Source: Microbispora rosea
GTDB taxonomy: Bacteria; Actinomycetota; Actinomycetes; Streptosporangiales; Streptosporangiaceae
Reading direction: 5' to 3'
NCBI RefSeq assembly: GCF_900156315.1
Contig: NZ_FTNI01000012.1
Coordinates: 62,001-126,000 of the forward strand
Length of the DNA stretch: 64,000 bases
In this document: positions 39,382 to 49,909 of the stretch, piece by piece
Layout of the letters: each line of letters opens with the position of its first letter
Position numbering within the stretch: position 1 is the first letter of the stretch
Translations under genes and position numbers: made by a program
The notes under the pieces: generated by a model
Database searches by the model: none
What the model was told of the DNA's origin: nothing
Seen by the model: only the letters and a program-made list of their open reading frames with translations

Positions 39382-39789
39382 GTGGATGAGAGCGACGCCC
39401 GGTGGATCAGTGACACGTTTCACAGCGACTGTCCCGGGCAGGAGGTGATGGAACATGTCACCGGACGGTGGGTGCCGCTGATCCTGGCCGCCCTGGCGCC
39501 TGGGCCGATGCGCTTTTTCGAGTTGCGCCGGCGCATCGAGGGCATCAGCGAGAAGATGCTCTCCGCCAAACTGCGGATCCTGGTTCGCGATGGGCTGGTG
39601 GCGCGCACCGTGGAGCCGACCACCCCGCCGCAGGTGAGCTATGAGCTGACCAAGCTGGGCCAAGGCCTGTCCCGCCCGTTCGCCCAACTGGTCCGCTGGA
39701 TTTCGGCGCACACCCCGGAGGTCATCGCGGCCCAGCAGCGCTTTGACCACAGCGCGAATCCTGCGGATCAGGCGATTTCGAGTTTGTGA
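39382..39789 (+). CDS. HxlR-family transcriptional regulator
   Basis: 135 residues from GTG 39382. Winged helix of the HxlR type: VMEHVTGRWVPLILAALA, FFELRRRIEGISEKMLSAKLRIL, then the wing VEPTTPPQVSYELTKLGQGL. It lacks an obvious early conserved Cys other than Cys17, which could be redox-sensitive. It probably represses the divergent SDR gene. Confidence 0.88.
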   Translation: MDESDARWISDTFHSDCPGQEVMEHVTGRWVPLILAALAPGPMRFFELRRRIEGISEKMLSAKLRILVRDGLVARTVEPTTPPQVSYELTKLGQGLSRPFAQLVRWISAHTPEVIAAQQRFDHSANPADQAISSL

Positions 39790-39886
39790 TGCAGGTCGCG
39801 GCGGTCGTCGCCCCACGTCTTTCCGGCACATGGGTGGTGAGGGCCACGCAAGGGGCAAGAAGTACATAAGGGTAAAATGCATCTAT

Positions 39887-41116
39887 GTGGGGCACACGGG
39901 TGAGAACAGTCGCAAACCCCTGATCTACTGGACCGCCGGTGTGCTCGCGTACATGGTCGCGGTCTTCCACCGCCAGTCGCTCGGCGTGACAGGGATCGAC
40001 GCGGCGGCGAGGTTCGGGGTCGGGTCGGCGGCGCTGTCCACCCTCGCGATGCTGCAGCTGCTCGTCTACGCGGCCATGCAGATCCCCGTCGGCGTCCTGG
40101 TCGACCGCCTCGGTTCGAAGCGCATGCTGCTCATCGGCGCGGCGGTCATGGCCCTCGGCCAGCTTCTGTTCGCCGTCGCCACCGGCCTGGGGGCGGCCGT
40201 CGCCGGGAGGGTGCTGGTCGGCTGCGGCGACGCGATGACGTTCATCAGCGTGATCCGGGTGGTCAACGTCTGGTTTTCACCCCGCCGCAACCCGCTGATC
40301 GTCCAGCTCACCGGCATCCTCGGCCAGTTCGGCGCGGTCGTGTCGGCCGTGCCGCTGATCACCTCGCTGCACACGTACGGCTGGACGCCGACCTTTGTGT
40401 GGGCGGGGGGCCTGGGGGTGGTGGCCCTGGCCGCCGTCGGCCTCTTCCTGCGCGACCGGCGGCCGGAACGCCCGCCCGCGGCGCTCGGCGTGCGGGCGGC
40501 CTGGGCGGAGCCGGGCACCCGCCTCGGGATGTGGACCCACGCCGCCACCCAGTGCTCGTCGGCGGCCTTCACAATCCTGTGGGGCTATCCCTACCTGGTG
40601 CAGGGCCAGGGCCTGTCCCCGCGTACGGCCGGCGTGCTGCTGACCGCGCTGACACTGCTCGCGATGGGCTGCGGGCCGCTGCTCGGCCACCTCGCCGGGC
40701 GCTTCCCGCTGCGCCGTTCGTGGATGGTGCTCACGGTCATCGGCTCCTCGGCCTGCGCCTGGACGCTCGTCCTCCTGTGGCCCGGCCCCGCCCCGCTGTG
40801 GACGCTCGGGCTGCTCATGCTGGCCCTCGCCACGAACGGCCCCGGCTCGATGGTCGGCTTCGACTACGCCCGCACGTTCAACCCGGCCGAGCGCATCGGC
40901 GTTGCCACCGGCATCGTCAACGGCGGCGGCTTCGCCGCCTCGATGTCCCTGATCGCGCTCGTCGGGGTCGTCATGGACCTGCAGGACGACTTCCGCTGGG
41001 CGTTCGCCGTGCAGTATCCGATCTGGCTGCTCGGGGCCGTACAGGTGATCCGCTACCGTGCCCGCGCCCGCCGGCGCGCCGCCCTTCGGCCCACCCTCGC
41101 TCCGGCCCACGCCTGA
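39887..41116 (+). CDS. MFS transporter
   Basis: About 409 residues if begun at GTG 39887, just before the first span (LIYWTAGVLAYMVAVF). Twelve spans; loops VLVDRLGSKRMLLIG and RNPLIVQLTGILGQFGAV, then GHLAGRFPLRRSWMV in the second half. The start is uncertain: TAAAAT at 39873 would place transcription start almost at this GTG, so it could be leaderless; earlier in-frame starts overlap the HxlR gene end. Substrate unknown. Confidence 0.78.
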   Translation: MGHTGENSRKPLIYWTAGVLAYMVAVFHRQSLGVTGIDAAARFGVGSAALSTLAMLQLLVYAAMQIPVGVLVDRLGSKRMLLIGAAVMALGQLLFAVATGLGAAVAGRVLVGCGDAMTFISVIRVVNVWFSPRRNPLIVQLTGILGQFGAVVSAVPLITSLHTYGWTPTFVWAGGLGVVALAAVGLFLRDRRPERPPAALGVRAAWAEPGTRLGMWTHAATQCSSAAFTILWGYPYLVQGQGLSPRTAGVLLTALTLLAMGCGPLLGHLAGRFPLRRSWMVLTVIGSSACAWTLVLLWPGPAPLWTLGLLMLALATNGPGSMVGFDYARTFNPAERIGVATGIVNGGGFAASMSLIALVGVVMDLQDDFRWAFAVQYPIWLLGAVQVIRYRARARRRAALRPTLAPAHA

Positions 41117-41158
41117 CCGGAGAGCCCCGCCTTGAGAGCATGAGCGAAGACTGTCTGA

Positions 41159-41890
41159 TCACCTCATGTGAACGAAGGCGTCGGGGAAGTGGGAAGGGGC
41201 GAGGACGACGGCGCGGGCGAGGATGTCCGTGCGCGTCCGTACGGCGAGGTCGGGGTCCTCGTCGTACACGTAGCGGATCGTCGGGTCGGCCAGCTGGACG
41301 GGGTGGTGCAGGACGTCGCCGCTCATGACGACGTCGCCCGCCTCGACGATCTGGTGGCCGGGCGTGTGGCCGGGCGCGTGCAGCACCCGGACGCCGGGCA
41401 CGGGCTCCGCGTCGCCGTCGATGACGTCGAGCGCGTCCCGCAGGGGATCGAGGATCAGCTCGCGCACCGGGCCGGCGGCCCACTCGGCCTCCGCTCGCTG
41501 CACGATGTAGCGGGCGTTCGGGAAGGCGGGGACGCCGTCCACGACCGCGCCGCCCATGTGGTCGCTGTGCAGGTGGGTCAGCACCACGACGTCCACGTCC
41601 TCCGGCGCGGTCCCGGCGGCGGCCAGTTCCGCGCCGAGACGGCCGGGCAGCGGCGCCCAGGTCGCGAGCGAGTCCGCGCCGCCGATCCCGGCGTCCACCA
41701 GGACCGTACGGCCCGCCGCCCGCACCAGGTAGCAGTGGAAGTGCAGCACCCACTCCTCACCGGGCTCGAACGTGGCACCGGCGAACATCTCGGGCAGCGG
41801 CTTGCGGACCGGATCCTTCATCGGCCCCACGGCATCGCAGAGCGGGACGATCTCGACACCGGACACGATTCTCGGCTCATGATGCGGCAT
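41159..41890 (-). CDS. MBL-fold metallo-hydrolase
   Basis: 243 residues. Metal ligands are clear: THLHSDHMGG (HxHxDH), later His in HAPGHTPGHQ, Asp in VMSGDVLHH, and His in APSHF near the C-terminus. Family members include lactonases (quorum quenching) and related hydrolases; a lactonase is possible but not proven. A partial copy of its 3' end lies at 38,338. Starts at ATG 41890. Confidence 0.88.
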   Translation of the reverse strand: MPHHEPRIVSGVEIVPLCDAVGPMKDPVRKPLPEMFAGATFEPGEEWVLHFHCYLVRAAGRTVLVDAGIGGADSLATWAPLPGRLGAELAAAGTAPEDVDVVVLTHLHSDHMGGAVVDGVPAFPNARYIVQRAEAEWAAGPVRELILDPLRDALDVIDGDAEPVPGVRVLHAPGHTPGHQIVEAGDVVMSGDVLHHPVQLADPTIRYVYDEDPDLAVRTRTDILARAVVLAPSHFPDAFVHMR

Positions 41891-41916
41891 CGCACCACCC
41901 TAGGTCCGGTCGTCGT

Positions 41917-42063
41917 TCAGCGGGCGGCGGCCGCGATGGGGGCGTAGTCGACGTCGAGGTCGGCGGCGTAGACGGCGCGCTCGCAGTGGGCGCAGCGGTA
42001 GAGGATCGGGCCCTCGTCGAGCTCGGTACGGCAGCGCGGGCAGCGGCGGCGGGTGCGGGTCAT
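41917..42063 (-). CDS. Tiny zinc-ribbon protein
   Basis: 48 residues, ATG 42063 with GGGGGAGA upstream. Two CxxC pairs (CPRC and CAHC, 15 residues apart) form a zinc ribbon; the tail is acidic/Ala-rich. No further domain. It is divergent from the RlmA-like gene (117 bp between starts). Role unknown. Confidence 0.7.
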   Translation of the reverse strand: MTRTRRRCPRCRTELDEGPILYRCAHCERAVYAADLDVDYAPIAAAAR

Positions 42064-42179
42064 CTCGGTCTCCCCCTTGGAAAGTGCCTTGCGCGTCCAT
42101 GGAACCTCCGCCGGCTTGCCGTGCTCCTGCAGTCGGCTTGCCACCGGTTCGCACTCCGCTCGGGGTGGATGATGGACGA

Positions 42180-42995
42180 GTGCTCGCCGACGTCATCGAC
42201 CACCTCGTCTGCCCGGCCTGCCGTACGGCGGTCCACCTGGCCGAGGGGTCGGTCAGATGCGCGCACGGCCACTCCTTCGACGTGGCGCGGCAGGGATACG
42301 TGAACATGCTCACCCGCCCGGCCGGCACGGCCGACACGCCCGCCATGGTGGCCGCGCGGGCGCGCTTCCTTGAGGCGGGCCACTACGCCCCGCTGGCCGG
42401 CCGCCTCGCCCGGCTGTGCGAGGGCGCCGCCGTGGTCGCCGACGCCGGCGCGGGCACCGGCTACTACCTGGCCGCGGCGCTCGGCGACGCCGCGGCGGGC
42501 ATCGCGCTCGACGTGTCCAAGCACGCCCTGAAACGGGCCGCCCGCGCGCATCCCCGCATCGGCGCCGTCGTGGCGGACGTGTGGCGGCCGATCCCCGTCG
42601 GCGACGACCGCGTGGACGTGCTGCTCAACGTCTTCGCGCCGCGCAACGCGGAGGAGTTCGCCCGGGTGCTGCGGCCGGGCGGCTCCCTGGTCGTCGTCAC
42701 ACCCGGCCCCGGCCACCTGAGCCCGCTCGTCGAACGGCTCGGCCTGCTGAGCGTGGACGAGGACAAGGACCGCCGCCTTGAGGACGCCCTGGGCGGCCGG
42801 TTCGCCCGCGTCGGTGAGGAGACCGAGGAGGTCGCGCTCTCCCTCGGCCACGATGAGGTCGGGGCGGTGGTCGGCATGGGCCCGAGCGCCTGGCACACGC
42901 GCCCGGAGGCGCTGGCCGCGAAGATCGATGCGCTGCCCGACCCGGTGCCGGTGACCGCGTCCTTCCACATCACCCGCTGGACCGCCTCGTCCTGA
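42180..42995 (+). CDS. RlmA-type 23S rRNA (guanine) methyltransferase
   Basis: 271 residues from GTG 42180 (GTG 42165 possible). An N-terminal zinc-binding module (CPACRTAV ... CAHGHSFDVARQGYVNML) is followed by a SAM-binding domain (VVADAGAGTGYYLAAAL, DVSKHALKRAARAHP). This is the RlmA(I)/RlmA(II)/TlrB family: N1-methylation of G745 or G748 in 23S rRNA. The G748 type gives macrolide (tylosin) resistance in producers. Which base is targeted cannot be told here. It has no antibiotic cluster next to it. Confidence 0.88.
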   Translation: MLADVIDHLVCPACRTAVHLAEGSVRCAHGHSFDVARQGYVNMLTRPAGTADTPAMVAARARFLEAGHYAPLAGRLARLCEGAAVVADAGAGTGYYLAAALGDAAAGIALDVSKHALKRAARAHPRIGAVVADVWRPIPVGDDRVDVLLNVFAPRNAEEFARVLRPGGSLVVVTPGPGHLSPLVERLGLLSVDEDKDRRLEDALGGRFARVGEETEEVALSLGHDEVGAVVGMGPSAWHTRPEALAAKIDALPDPVPVTASFHITRWTASS

Positions 42996-43009
42996 CCGCG
43001 TAGCACCGG

Positions 43010-45474
43010 TCACGCGCGCGGGATCGCCACGCCCCTGGTGCGGATGGTGCGGATCGCGGGGGCGACCGCCGCGGCCGCCCCCAGCAGGAAGCAGATCGCG
43101 ATCACCACGGCGACCGGCCGCCACGGCACGTCGAAGGCGAAGAGCCCGGCCAGGCGCAGCAGGGCCGCCTCCAGCCCCAGCAGGCCGAGCGCCGTGGCCG
43201 CGAAGCCCAGCACCACCCCGACCGCCACGACCGCCAGCGCCTCCGCCACGACATACCGCAGCACCTGCGCGCGCGTCGCGCCCAGCAGCCGCAGGCCGCC
43301 CCGCTCCGCCGCCCGGTCGGAGGCCGCCATCAGCAGCGTGTTGACCAGCGCGATCACGGTGTAGCAGAGCATGATCCCCAGCACGGCCAGCAGGCCGAGC
43401 CGGCTGGCCGACGCCTGCCGGTCCCCGGACTCCCGCACCCACTCCGCCCTGCTCACCGCGCGGGCGTTGTGGCCGCGTACGGCATCCTCCAGTGCGGTCC
43501 GCACGGCCGGGGCCGAGGCGCCGGGACGTGGCGTCACGTACGCGACCGAGGGCAGGGCGGAGAAGGCGTGGGCGGGCGTGACGTAGGCGTCTGCGGGCGA
43601 ATCGTCCCCGAGCACGCCGGTCACCGTCAGTGTGACCGGGCTGCCGTCGGCGCGCCACATGCGCACCCGCTGCCCCAGGCTCAGCTCCCAGGTGCGGGAG
43701 ACGACGATCGTGTCGTCGTGCAGCCCGGCCGTCGATCCGGCGACCAGCGGGACCGACAGCGCCGTGGACAGCGTGCCCGGCTCGACGGCCTGGGCGGGCC
43801 TCCGGATGAGCTGGGTGTCGCCTTCGAGGGTGTACACGCTGGTCCCGGTCTCGGTGACGACGTCCGCGCCGGGGATGGCCCGCAGCCGCTGGACGAGTTG
43901 CCGGTCCAGTCCGGCGTCCCCGTCGGGGAGCACCAGGTAGGCGGCGCGCACCGGCCGGGTCTGCAGCGCCGACTTGGCGGCGTCGGTCATCGCCGCCCCG
44001 CCCAGCAGCGAGGCCGCCAGCGCCACCGTGACCAGGACGGGCGCGGCCGTGGCGGCGGTCCGCCTGGCCGAGGCCGCCGTCCCGCCCGCGACCACGACGC
44101 CGCCGGCGCCGCGCAGCCGCTCCAGCGGCGCGACGAGCAGCCGGGTGACGGGCCGCACGAAGACCGGCGCGAGCAGGCCCAGCGCGGCGATGAGCAGCAT
44201 GACGATCGGCATGAAGGTCTTGTTGTTCGTGGCCGACCCCGGATCGCCGACCGCGTTCACCGCCATGCTGACCAGCGCCGTGCCCAGCGAACCCAACCCG
44301 GCGATCCACCGGCCGCGGGTCATCGCGCGGGGTTCCACCGTCGCCTCGCGCAGCGCCTCGGCGGGTCGCACCCGCCCGGCCCGCCGCGCGGCCGCGGTCA
44401 CGCCGGCCAGCGCGACCAGCACTCCGGTGCCGAAGGCCACCCAGGCGGGCACGGACGACCGCGAGGGGGTCAGCCACTCCGGCGCCATCCCAAGCGCGGC
44501 CAGCCGGCCGAGGATCGGCCGGGTGGCCGACGGGCCGAGGAACGCGCCGATCGCGGAGGCGGCCACCGCGACGAGGACCGCCTCGCCGTACATCATCCGC
44601 CTGATCTGGCCGGCGGTCGCGCCGATGGTCCGTAGCAGGGCGAACTCGCGCCGCCGCTGCCCCACCGCGAACGCGAACGTGGACGAGACCACGAAAATCG
44701 CGATGAAGGCGGCGAACCCGGCGGCGATGCCGACGATCGTGTTGGTGTTGTTGCGTGCCCGCTCGTCCGCCTCCCGGGACGGATCGGCCAGCGCCCGGTC
44801 CTGCCCGGTCAGCACCCGGGCCGCCCCCGCCACCGCCTTGGTCACCTCGGCGGCGGGTTGCCACAGCGCGAGCGCGTCCACCCGCGGCGACAGCCGGGCG
44901 GCGTGCGCGTCGGCGAAGAACACGGTGGGCTGCGGCCCCGCCGTCGTGACGCCCACCACGCGATACGTCTCGATCCCGGTCGCGGTCACCACGGGCACCC
45001 GCGTCCCGACCAGTGCCCGCGCCCCGGTGGAGGTCCCCCGCCGCTCGGGCCGGGTCCCGGTGCTGATCGCGATCTCGGCGTCCCCCGAGGGCGCGCGGCC
45101 CGCGACGAGCGTCTGCGGGGCCGTACGGGCGGCCGACCAGGGCCTGCCCACCGACGGCGGCCCGTCCGAGAGCCGCGCGGGGAAGACGCGGTCCACCACC
45201 ACGCCGGGGAAGCGGGCGACGAGATCGTCCCCAAGGCCGCGCGGCTCGGCCAGGGGCGCGCTGCTGCCACCACGCCAGGTGTCCACGGTGAGCCTCTCGT
45301 CGGGCACGACCACGACGGGCGCGGCGGCGTACCGCTGCGGTCCGCGCGGCGGCGACGTGACGCTGGAGGCCAGCACCTGGCCGAGCGCGGCGATCAACGC
45401 GGCGCCCAGCGCCAGCGCGGCGAAGGTGCCCGCGAAGGAGATCCAGCGCATACACAGCGTGGACCAGGCGATCC

Positions 45475-45481
<7 letters not shown>
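43010..45481 (-). CDS. FtsX-like ABC permease (MacB/SalY type)
   Basis: 823 residues. Two FtsX-like modules: an N-terminal signal-anchor span, a large extracytoplasmic domain, three spans (~residues 250-370), then a second long extracytoplasmic part and three C-terminal spans. Motifs such as FALLRTIGATAGQIRRMM and GGLRLLGATRAQVLRYV (the cytoplasmic coupling helix) occur after each span set. It overlaps its ATPase gene by 7 bp. Likely a lipoprotein or antimicrobial-peptide extrusion/resistance pump. Confidence 0.87.
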
Positions 45482-46203
<722 letters not shown>

Positions 46204-46423
46204 CCTGGGAACGCTACGAACGCCGATGTCCGGGGGGTATCGGACACATGACCGGTGCTCTCACCGGAAGGGCCCCGGCCGCATCCTCCCCGAGCCGCCG
46301 GACCGGGCGGAACGATCAGGGGCATGGATTTTCGTCTCCGCGATGAGTTCCGGCCCCACCGCCGGTATGTACTCACGAGCTCGCCGGAGTACCCCGGGCG
46401 AACCGATCACAAGGGAGAATCCG

Positions 46424-46837
46424 ATGTCGAACAGTCGTGCGACAGACGAGGCCGCCATCAAGTCCGTACTGGTTGCCTCCTACAAGGCGTGGGAGGCGGG
46501 CGACGCGGACGGCATGGTCGCCGACTACACCGAGGATGCGACCGCCATCATGCCCGGCTCGCTCCGCGACGGCCGTGCCGTGATCCGTCAGAGCATGGCC
46601 CTGGCCTTCGAGGGGCCGCTCAAGGGCAGCTCGACCTACAACAAGCAGCTCAGCATCCGCTTCGTCGGCAGGGATGGCGCGATCGTCATCAGCGAATCCG
46701 CCATCCTCTTCCCCGGCGAGGCCGAGGTCCCAGATGACGTGCGCAAGGTGAATGCGACCTGGGTCCTCGAGAAGCGGGGCGGCCAGTGGCTGATCGCCGC
46801 CTATCACAACAGCCCGGTGGTGGCGCCTGCGCAGTGA
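46424..46837 (+). CDS. SgcJ/SnoaL-like (NTF2-fold) protein
   Basis: 137 residues, ATG with AAGGGAG upstream. AIKSVLVASYKAWEAGDADGMVADYTEDATAIMPG, then GRAVIRQSMALAFEG and WVLEKRGGQWLIAAYHNSPV match the DUF4440/SgcJ group. Members act as isomerases, oxygenase helpers or binding proteins. A relic of another gene begins immediately after its stop. Confidence 0.83.
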   Translation: MSNSRATDEAAIKSVLVASYKAWEAGDADGMVADYTEDATAIMPGSLRDGRAVIRQSMALAFEGPLKGSSTYNKQLSIRFVGRDGAIVISESAILFPGEAEVPDDVRKVNATWVLEKRGGQWLIAAYHNSPVVAPAQ

Positions 46838-46929
46838 ACGAGGCGCAGGGGTTTCCCGTCGCTGGTCTCGCCGAAGAGACGCTCGCCGGCTCCGAGCACG
46901 ACCGGGAAGATAACCAGCCGCCGAGCCTG
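46838..46929 (-). pseudogene. Fragment of a RibD-C/dihydrofolate-reductase-like gene
   Basis: On the minus strand ~30 codons read RRLVIFPVVLGAGERLFGE, then SDGKPLRL, the C-terminal signature of the RibD-C family (reductases acting on riboflavin or folate-like substrates). Neither a start nor the rest of the domain is present. Confidence 0.7.
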
Positions 46930-46939
46930 AAGCCCTCGT

Positions 46940-46999
46940 CACGCGTACGAGTCGGCCGATCTCGACGCGCTGGTGGCCCTTCTGGCCGACGACGTCTAG
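46940..46999 (+). pseudogene. Fragment of an ECF sigma factor SnoaL-type tail
   Basis: 19 codons, HAYESADLDALVALLADDV, then TAG. This is the start of the C-terminal SnoaL domain seen in SigJ/SigG-like ECF sigma factors (there followed by a Trp/Met motif). No sigma domain remains around it. Confidence 0.55.
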
Positions 47000-47044
47000 A
47001 TGGGCCGTGGCAGCATTCGGCAGACACTCCCTTAGGATTCCGGC

Positions 47045-49801
47045 GTGCTGTGGGGGCGTGCGAGCGATCAGGCGGTGATCGACGGCCTGCTCGACCGGGC
47101 GCGTGCCGGACGCTCCGGCGTGCTCGTGGTCGGAGGCGATCCGGGCATCGGCAAGACGTCGCTGCTGGCCTACGCGGCGGAATGCGCGGAGGACATGCGC
47201 GTGCTGCGCGGCGTCGGCGTCGAGACCGAGGCCGAGATCCCGTTCGCCTCGCTCCATCTGCTGCTCGGGCACGGGCTCGACCGGCTGGACGCGCTGCCCG
47301 AGCCGCAGGCGGCCGCCCTGCGCGGCGCCTTCGGCCTGGCCCCGGTGACCAGCCGGCTCCTGGTGGGCCTGGCCGTCCTGTCGCTGCTGGCGGAGCTGGC
47401 CGAGGGCGGGCCACTGCTGTGCCTGGTCGACGACGCGCAGTGGCTCGACCAGGAGTCGGCGCAGGCACTGCGGTTCGCGGCCCACCGCCTGCACGCCGAG
47501 GGCATCGTCATGATCTTCGCCGCGCGCGACGGCTTCGACCCCTCGGGCCTGCCCGAGCACCGGCTGCCGGGCCTCGACGCCGGCAGCGCCGCCGCGCTGC
47601 TCGATCACGCCGCCCCCGGGCTCGCTCCCGGCGCCCGCGACCGCCTCATCGAGGAGAGCTGCGGCAACCCGCTCGCCCTGCTCGAACTCCCGCGTACGGA
47701 CCTGCCCGTCTACGACCGGAGCCCGCTGCCGCTGCCCGCCCGCATCCAGCAGGCGTACGAGGCCCGCATCGCCGAACTTCCCGCGGACGCCCAGAAGGCG
47801 CTGCTGGTCACCGCGCTGACCGACGGCGGCGACCTGGACGTGATCGCACGGGCGGGCCGGGAGCTGGGGATCGCGCCCGCCGCACTGGGCGTGGCCGAGA
47901 AGTCCGGCCTGGTCGGGATCGACGGCCGGCGGGTGGCCTTCACCCACCCCCTCATGCGCGCGGCGGCCTTCCGGCACGGCACCTACGACCTGCGGCTGGA
48001 GGTCCACGCGATCCTGGCGAGGCTGCTCGCCCATCAGCCCGATCGGCGGGCCTGGCACCTGGCCGCCGCGGCCACCGGCCCCGACGAGACGGCCGCGCTG
48101 GCGCTGGAGCAGGCCGCGCGGCGGGCCAGGGAGCGCGACGGCAACGCCGGGGCCTGCGCCGCGCTCGAACGGGCCGCCGAGCTCACCGAGGACCACACGC
48201 TCAAGGCGCGGCGACTGACCGAGGCCGCCGTCGCCGCCTCCGACGCGGGCCAGGCCGGCCGGGCCAAGGAGCTGGCCGGGCGCGCCGCCGCGCTGGTCAC
48301 CGACCCCCGTTCCCGCGCCCGGCTGCGTGAGTTGCGCGCCAGGATCGCGTTCGACGAGGGCGCCCCGCACCTGGCCCACGACCTGCTGATCGCGGGCGCC
48401 GAAGAGCTGACGGCACTCGCGACGGCGGACACGGAGGACACGGAGGACACGGACGACGCCGACGACGCGGACGGGCAGGCGCGGCAGGACCGGATCGCGG
48501 CCGGGCTCATGCTGACCGACGCCGCGCGCAACGCGTGGCAGCTCAGCGACCCGGCCAGGGTCGCCGAGGCGGCCGGCCGCCTGCACACGCTCGGCCTGCG
48601 TCCGGAGGACGGCCTCGACCCCGCCGTCCAGGCCGTGACCGGCGCGGCCGTGCTGCTGCGGCACGGACCGGCGGAGGGTCTGCCCATCATGCGCGACATG
48701 GTCGCCAGGGGCGGCCGGATCGCCTCCGGCGCGCACACGTTCCGGATCAACGCGGCCTTCGTCGCCCCGCTCGTCGGCGACTTCAGGACCGGACACGACA
48801 TCTCGGCCGCCATGGCCGCGGAATGCCGGGCCGCGGGAGACCTCGGCAAACTCCCCCTGGTCCACGTCACGCTCGCCGCCGCCGAGCTGTATCTGGGCAG
48901 GTTCAGGGACGCCGAGGCCACCGCGGCCGAGGGGCTGCGGCTCACCTCCGGCACCGGGCAGCGCAACCGGGCGGGCTACCTGGAGGGCACGCTGGCCTGG
49001 CTGGCGGCCATACGCGGAGAGGCGGACCGATGCGCCGAGCTGGCCGCCCGATCACGCGACCGCTTCGACGCCAACCACATCGTCAACGGCCTGGCGTGGG
49101 CCGAGTGGGCGCTGGCCCTGCTCGACCTCGGCCAGGGCCGGTTCGCCGAGGCTCTCGAGCGGCTCGACGCCGCCATGACCGGCCCGGTGCGCCACCAGAT
49201 CCAGGCCGTCTACTTCGCCCCCGACCAGATCGAGGCGGCCGTACGGCTCGGGCTGCCCGCGCGCGAGCCGATGCGCCGGTTCGAGGAGTGGGCGACGGCC
49301 TCGGGGCAGGACTGGGCGCTGGCCGTCCTGCACCGCTGCCGGGCCCTGCTCGAACCCGACTGGGAGCGGGCCCGCGAGGACTTCGACGCCGCCGTACGGC
49401 TCCACGCCGGCAGCGGCCGTCCCTGGGAGGCGGCCCGCACGAGGCTCGCCTTCGGGGAGCGCCTGCGCAGGGAGCGCGACAAGGGCAGCGCCCGGCCGCA
49501 CCTGCGGGCGGCGTGGGAGACCTTCGAGCGGCTGGGCGCCCATCCGTGGGCCGAGCGCGCCCGCGGCGAGCTGCGCGCCACCGGTGACACCAGCTCTCCG
49601 GCCGCGCGGGCGGAAGCGCTGCCCGCGCTGTCCCCGCAGGAGCTGCAGATCGTGCGGCTGGCCGCCAGGGGCATGACCAACCGGGAGATCGGCGCGCAGT
49701 TGTTCCTCAGCCCGAAGACCGTCAGCTACCACCTCTACCGGGCGTTTCCGAAGCTCAACGTGGCGAGCCGCGCCCAGCTCGCCGGTCTGGACCTGTCCTG
49801 A
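47045..49801 (+). CDS. Large LuxR-family (LAL-type) regulator
   Basis: 918 residues from GTG. An N-terminal AAA domain (LWGRASDQAVIDGLL; Walker A GGDPGIGKTSLL; Walker B LCLVDDAQW) is followed by ~600 residues of helical/TPR-like repeats and a C-terminal LuxR HTH (LSPQELQIVRLAARGMTNREIGAQLFLSPKTVSYHL spans it). An acidic Asp/Thr/Glu repeat (DTEDTEDTDDADDADG) sits near residue 470. LALs often activate secondary-metabolite or sugar genes; no such target is next to it. Confidence 0.9.
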   Translation: MLWGRASDQAVIDGLLDRARAGRSGVLVVGGDPGIGKTSLLAYAAECAEDMRVLRGVGVETEAEIPFASLHLLLGHGLDRLDALPEPQAAALRGAFGLAPVTSRLLVGLAVLSLLAELAEGGPLLCLVDDAQWLDQESAQALRFAAHRLHAEGIVMIFAARDGFDPSGLPEHRLPGLDAGSAAALLDHAAPGLAPGARDRLIEESCGNPLALLELPRTDLPVYDRSPLPLPARIQQAYEARIAELPADAQKALLVTALTDGGDLDVIARAGRELGIAPAALGVAEKSGLVGIDGRRVAFTHPLMRAAAFRHGTYDLRLEVHAILARLLAHQPDRRAWHLAAAATGPDETAALALEQAARRARERDGNAGACAALERAAELTEDHTLKARRLTEAAVAASDAGQAGRAKELAGRAAALVTDPRSRARLRELRARIAFDEGAPHLAHDLLIAGAEELTALATADTEDTEDTDDADDADGQARQDRIAAGLMLTDAARNAWQLSDPARVAEAAGRLHTLGLRPEDGLDPAVQAVTGAAVLLRHGPAEGLPIMRDMVARGGRIASGAHTFRINAAFVAPLVGDFRTGHDISAAMAAECRAAGDLGKLPLVHVTLAAAELYLGRFRDAEATAAEGLRLTSGTGQRNRAGYLEGTLAWLAAIRGEADRCAELAARSRDRFDANHIVNGLAWAEWALALLDLGQGRFAEALERLDAAMTGPVRHQIQAVYFAPDQIEAAVRLGLPAREPMRRFEEWATASGQDWALAVLHRCRALLEPDWERAREDFDAAVRLHAGSGRPWEAARTRLAFGERLRRERDKGSARPHLRAAWETFERLGAHPWAERARGELRATGDTSSPAARAEALPALSPQELQIVRLAARGMTNREIGAQLFLSPKTVSYHLYRAFPKLNVASRAQLAGLDLS

Positions 49802-49909
49802 CGGGCGCGGCGCCGAACTCACAGCCCGACATCGCCCATTTGTGAGGCATTGTCGCGACTGGCGGGACATACTGAACCCGACCCCGTAGCTGCGCAGGGG
49901 AGGGCCGGT

